This document shows positions 59,510 to 64,000 of a stretch of DNA of 64,000 nt, piece by piece. Positions within the stretch are counted from its first letter, which is position 1. Each line of letters starts with the position of its first letter. Origin of the DNA: Beroe forskalii (taxonomy: Eukaryota > Ctenophora > Nuda > Beroida > Beroidae); NCBI GenBank assembly GCA_011033025.1, contig WFMF01000204.1:186001-250000 (forward strand), given 5' to 3'. The position numbers and the translations under genes were made by a program. The notes beneath the pieces were generated by a model, which saw nothing but the letters and a program-made list of their open reading frames with translations, did not search any database and was not told the origin of the DNA.

Positions 59510-60506
59510 CTGCGGATAATAATGGGATTAGAATTCTAACTGAAGTATAGGTGAGTGGTATTGGAGGATTGGTTGTGAAGAAGTGATTAGCAACTTGTAC
59601 TTTTTTTGGAAGAATAAAATATCCATATTCGACAATGACATTTCCTTGAGGTGTGAACTGTGAATGTTATTAAATGCGATTGTTTGTCTCGAAACTGAAT
59701 TATGAAACTCTTCCTGAAAACCAGCACACAGGGAACCGTACTACGAGCTAACGGTCCAAGTCCGCTGTAACTGGTGTATCAGATGACTGGTAGCAACATA
59801 TGGCTCTGTGCCAACTTTTGTACTACCACTTTATCAGCTATGTGGTGCTCCACGAATCAAATATTGGCTCCAGTTTGTTGTCACCAATTCACTCTCCAGA
59901 GACATGAACATAGGCACATCAATAATCTGAGACATGAGTATAATGACATCACTCCAACCACCTTGTAAACCTTTTAAACTTTTCATTCCCGCACGAAGTT
60001 TAGTGTGTATTCGAGTACTGAGCGTTCTGAAAGTCCTACGCGAGCACTATCTCTCTCACTCCCAGCCTAACACTGTACAGGAAGCCGTAGCACTTAATTT
60101 ACATGTGTCCAACTTTCTCAACAACAGCAGCAGTAGTATAATAAAACTGCTGCATTCCACTGGATAACGGAATTCCGGGCATACCATATTATTTTGTTGT
60201 TGGTATGTAGTACAGTCCGCGTTTTGATAAAATTACACACCACGAACGTTTGTGAGTGTGTGTGCACTCAAAATAAAATTTCGCCTTCCCCATGTAAACG
60301 AAAACAGATTTCTCCGCGACTTCCCCTCGTTAACCGGGATTCTTCCGTTCTACTTTACTAAACGTGTCCGGCACGGAAAACATCGGAAATTGACCGGGAA
60401 GTGCACATAAAACAAGTCTCGCGCGGCATGCTGACGTCACAAGAATTTCATAGCACCTACATTTACTTTGAGCACGGCTCAAAAGGAGGAGAAAGGCAGA
60501 GCAGGA

Positions 60507-60568
60507 ATTATGTCATAATATCATGGTTTAGAATAGTGAATTGGTGACGATGAACCGCCTATTATTTT
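60507..60568 (+). repeat. Dispersed CRE-like element, copy 7
   Basis: TTATGTCATAATATCATGGT, TTTAGAATAGTGAATTGGTG and ACGATGAACCGCCTATTATT. Order and spacing match the family. Confidence 0.65.
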
Positions 60569-60939
60569 GCCGGGAACGGACACACGATGGGAAGCGTTCG
60601 GTGTTTCCTGCTCGCACACACACCGTGCGTTTTGTGTACCCGAGAGTCAAATTGTCGGTTGAGTAAAGTGAGAAAACGGACTTAGGATCTGTGCAGGGAA
60701 ATAGCGTTGAAGAGAGATGGTGATCACTTTGTTACTCATATTCATACCAATATCTCGGTCACGTATTAATGAATGCCAGGTACCTGTGGTTAGGAGAGGA
60801 AAAGGACGTATCGGGCCATGGCTATTTCTAAGCGCACTTCAGGGCTACCAACCACTAACTGTATATCATTATATGTGACTACTTAACCCTTATACGGAGC
60901 CATACTCCTTCATTAGAACAAGACAAGGCAGCCCGAACT

Positions 60940-61130
60940 GACCACGTGCGATCCAACACGGGCACTGATTGGCTGGCTGGCGGTCACGTGACCCGGTCAG
61001 AGCGTACCAGTGGCAGAAAACCAGTTAGGAGTCTATGATTGCCGTGGATTGGCCCGCGTGCGCTTGACAAATACTGCACGCGGCGGCGGCGACCAATGTC
61101 TACTCTAATTCGCTCTTTCTTGTTACACGG
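60940..61130. promoter_or_regulatory. Promoter-like GC-rich segment
   Basis: Unusually CpG-rich for this window (CACGCGGCGGCGGCGACC). It holds CCAAT-box cores (GATTGGCTGG, GGATTGGCCC, GACCAATG) and two E-boxes (CACGTG at 60943 and GTCACGTGAC at ~60983-60992). About 1.5 kb upstream of the first visible CPEB exon, so it could be the CPEB promoter; no first exon was identified. Confidence 0.4.
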
Positions 61131-62101
61131 AATCAGGTCGGGGAATTCAATTTGATATAATCTCCTCCCCGGAGGTAGGGCGGACCTTGATTTTACAGTC
61201 AACAGCAGGGATAGACCTTTTCAAGAGAGCTAACTCCTGCATTCACCTATAAAATCAATTAGTTAACTACGGTTGGTCGGTTGGGGATTAATGAAGGATA
61301 TTCCAGATGTACAACGTCTATCATGTATAATTCACACTTCATACCATCGTACCCCCTCAACTCCTCAAGAAATAAACATTGCCCAGTTGCCCTTCTTTGC
61401 AACCACTAATGGTCCGAACTTAGTTCATCCAAGAGTGTTCTTTTCCATGAAATCATTGCTCTTTGCTGTTTTTTGGTACAGGGAAGCAGTTTGGCAGAAG
61501 TGTATTTAGAACAAATTCCACGACAGATAGACGAGTTTGAACATCACTCTGGTATTGCAATTTTGCAAGTTCAAATTTCACCCATTTGAAACCATGTAAT
61601 TTGAGGCCTTTTTAATAATACGTCCAATAAAAGAATTATTCCTGAATTTTCATGGTGATTACGCATTCACTGCCAGAGAGACATCCGTTTTAATAATTTC
61701 AAAATTCACGAAAATGAAAGAGTTTAGATTTACTGTAAACACTTTCATATTATTATTATATTAGTCATAAATCTCGCTCATTTTCGCTGCACATGTCATT
61801 TTGGTGAAATATAGAAAATTATGCAATTAGAAAACTTCGAACTGTTTAGCTTCGCCTATCTGTCGGCTTAACATCTCGTTTAACGGAACTCGGTTTATAA
61901 TTAACTAAATTCACTACAGATTAAATGATAATGCCTACCCATCAAGATGTCCATCAAACCGCACTCCATGATTACACAACCAATACATTATCGTTGCCAT
62001 GACACAGCTAATCACTTCCAAATCAAGATCCTCTGGTCGTGGGGTTATAATTAAAGGCAATCAAAGCAACTCTCTGCCTGAGTACTCGTTGAGATAGGAG
62101 T

Positions 62102-62151
62102 CACGTGACTCGTCTGTCACGTGACATGTTATCACGTGACCAGAGCACGTG
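62102..62151. promoter_or_regulatory. Quadruple CACGTGAC cluster
   Basis: CACGTG cores at 62102, 62118, 62133 and 62146, each followed by AC; the first two are full GTCACGTGAC palindromes (CLEAR-type). Confidence 0.5.
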
Positions 62152-62300
62152 ACCGATAGCTTCCACCACTTCCTTCACCCTCTCTCTCCCTCCGAGGAGT
62201 ACCCGGGACAGGACAGGGGAGTGTGTGTAATTACAGTGCCGGGTCTAATGGGTGCCATCGTCACGTATGATACAGCTACATGTGGAGCACGTACGGTTGG

Positions 62301-62355
62301 GAGTGATGTCAATATCAGGGTTTAGAGTGGGGTATTGAAGATGCTAAACCGCTCA
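62301..62355 (+). repeat. Dispersed CRE-like element, copy 8
   Basis: GAGTGATGTCAATATCAGGG, TTTAGAGTGGGGTATTGAAG and ATGCTAAACCGC. It lacks the final TATTTTTC. Confidence 0.55.
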
Positions 62356-62429
62356 CAGTCTCATATTGTGTAAGGAATAAGTAATAGATTTATATTGGGA
62401 GCAGTAAACCAATGTTGAGATGAGGATGA

Positions 62430-62523
62430 GGCAGCTAATGGGGTCCAGGAGAATGTCATCATCTCTCAACACACTCTCAGGCTGCTGCTGTGGCGCAATC
62501 TTGAGGGGAGTGACACCCACCCT
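62430..62523 (-). other. Possible coding exon (weak)
   Basis: Minus-strand frame after a TATTATAG acceptor-like site reads RVGVTPLKIAPQQQPESVL then RDDDILLDPIS. It looks protein-like, is Gln-containing, and lies upstream of the CPEB Gln-rich exon. No firm donor was found, so it may be chance. Confidence 0.2.
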
Positions 62524-63184
62524 CTATAATACTCTCTATTACTCTGATAATTACTCTTGTTAGCCCAAAATTTCACTAAAAATGGTTGATCTGAATCTGG
62601 AGATATGTAGATATTATGAGGAGAATTGAGTGTCGAGTTAGTTGCAATATGGTTCAGGAATATCTGTCGAATAAAGGAATATAAAGGAGTAACGTATCTA
62701 AGCCCAAGAATTATATTGAAGTATTGAGGTGTTTTTGAATTTAAAACATTTCTAAGTTGTGGCATACTCAAGCCGGCAGTACGCTTTGCCTGTAGAAGCC
62801 ATTAAAAATATTGCGTTGTCAAATAAAGTAATAAGCAACAACATCGTATAGCCACATTCAGTACACCAGTTCAAATAGCTTGCATACTTCAATCCCAAAA
62901 CCTCAGAAGACATGGTAAAAGTCCAAATAGCTGAACTGTGATAAAATATGCTGATGATTTAAGATTTTGTTATTATGAATTCAAGGCATGAGATATTGAG
63001 ATGTTTAGTTAATCGGCTTGCAAGGCGTTGATGGGATTTATAGTTAATAATAAATGTATAAATAACATATTTTAATAATAAATAACATTATATTGAAATA
63101 TTAATTGGTTAATAAATTCATAATTTCATGAACTTAATATGATGAATGTTGGAACCATGTAAATCAATGGAATGTATATTGTAT

Positions 63185-64000
63185 ACCTTGATGGGATGTA
63201 TGAAGGCACTGTAGTTCCTACCTTGATGGGATGTATGAAGGCACTGTAGTTCCTACCTTGATGGGATGTATGAAGGCACTGTAGTTCCTACCTTGATGGG
63301 ATGTATGAAGGCACTGTAGTTCCTACCTTGATGGGATGTATGAAGGCACTGTAGTTCCTACCTTGATGGGATGTATGAAGGCACTGTAGTTCCTACCTTG
63401 ATGGGATGTATGAAGGCACTGTAGTTCCTACCTTGATGGGATGTATGAAGGCACTGTAGTTCCTACCTTGATGGGATGTATGAAGGCACTGTAGTTCCTA
63501 CCTTGATGGGATGTATGAAGGCACTGTAGTTCCTACCTTGATGGGATGTATGAAGGCACTGTAGTTCCTACCTTGATGGGATGTATGAAGGCACTGTAGT
63601 TCCTACCTTGATGGGATGTATGAAAGGCACTGTAGTTCACTACCTTGATGGGATGTATGAAGGCACTGTAGTTCCTACCTTGATGGGAGGATACCTTGAT
63701 GGGATGTATGAAGGCACTGTAGTTCCTACCTTGATGGGATGTATGAAGGCACTGTAGTTCCTACCTTGATGGGATGTATGAAGGCACTGTAGTTCCTACC
63801 TTGATGGGATGTATGAAGGCACTGTAGTTCCTACCTTGATGGGATGTATGAAGGCACTGTAGTTCCTACCTTGATGGGATGTATGAAGGCACTGTAGTTC
63901 CTACCTTGATGGGATGTATGAAGGCACTGTAGTTCCTACCTTGATGGGATGTATGAAGGCACTGTAGTTCCTACCTTGATGGGATGTATGAAGGCACTGT
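63185..64000. repeat. 35-bp minisatellite running off the window
   Basis: The unit is ACCTTGATGGGATGTATGAA then GGCACTGTAGTTCCT; about 23 nearly perfect copies. Irregular units occur near 63620-63690 (one-base insertions and a partial unit). Region 62523-63184 before it is AT-rich with no gene. Confidence 0.95.

Noticed and set aside
63185-64000. CRISPR-like regular repeat array
   Set aside because: Repeat units are contiguous with no unique spacers, and this is a eukaryotic genome; it is a minisatellite.

Overview
This is a piece of animal nuclear genome, AT-rich, with spliced genes, long introns and many transposon remnants. I see no rRNA gene, no free-standing tRNA gene and no bacterial signature. 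The best taxonomic clue is a CPEB1-class mRNA-binding protein, a family known from animals. Long introns, many small inverted-repeat DNA transposons and a tRNA-derived SINE suggest an invertebrate, but I cannot name the group.

Layout. 0-4.6 kb: intergenic, with two small TA-flanked inverted-repeat elements and a tandem CACGTG array. 4.7-6.75 kb (minus): a five-exon protein kinase, complete in the window. 6.75-9.7 kb: no gene seen. 9.7-13.4 kb (minus): an ankyrin-repeat protein with two one-base frameshifts. 13.65-13.94 kb (plus): a 95-codon ORF, divergent from the ankyrin gene. 14.2-14.9 kb (minus): a two-exon FAM210-like (DUF1279) membrane protein. 15.2-16.35 kb: a hAT-type and a Harbinger-type element side by side. 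17.3-18.2 kb (minus): a two-exon gene of unknown family.

19-33.4 kb is almost wholly repetitive. It holds a duplicated purine-rich block, a Tc1/mariner-ended fold-back element (22.33-24.92 kb), a CTCCCGGG island, a 2.8 kb hAT-type element with CCTCGG subterminal islands and two nested insertions (26.77-29.59 kb), a 165-bp tandem array and a third TIR element. 33.4-42.2 kb: no exon recognised; minisatellites and a Harbinger-type element.

42.2-59.5 kb (minus) carries four exons of a CPEB1-class gene: a glutamine-rich exon, a linker exon and two exons of RRM1. The rest of RRM1, RRM2 and the zinc finger were not found. Its roughly 10 kb first visible intron contains a MULE transposase ORF and a 3.7 kb element with ~545-bp inverted repeats. 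60-64 kb: promoter-like sequence, E-boxes and a 35-bp tandem array running off the edge.

Two patterns cut across the window. A ~60 bp element resembling a CRE site followed by a CGCCTATTTTTC box occurs about nine times, always on the plus strand, mostly around the CPEB locus. Several islands of reiterated quasi-palindromic words occur too; one pair lies exactly at the ends of an 8-bp-TSD hAT-type element, which suggests that at least some islands are subterminal transposase-binding arrays.
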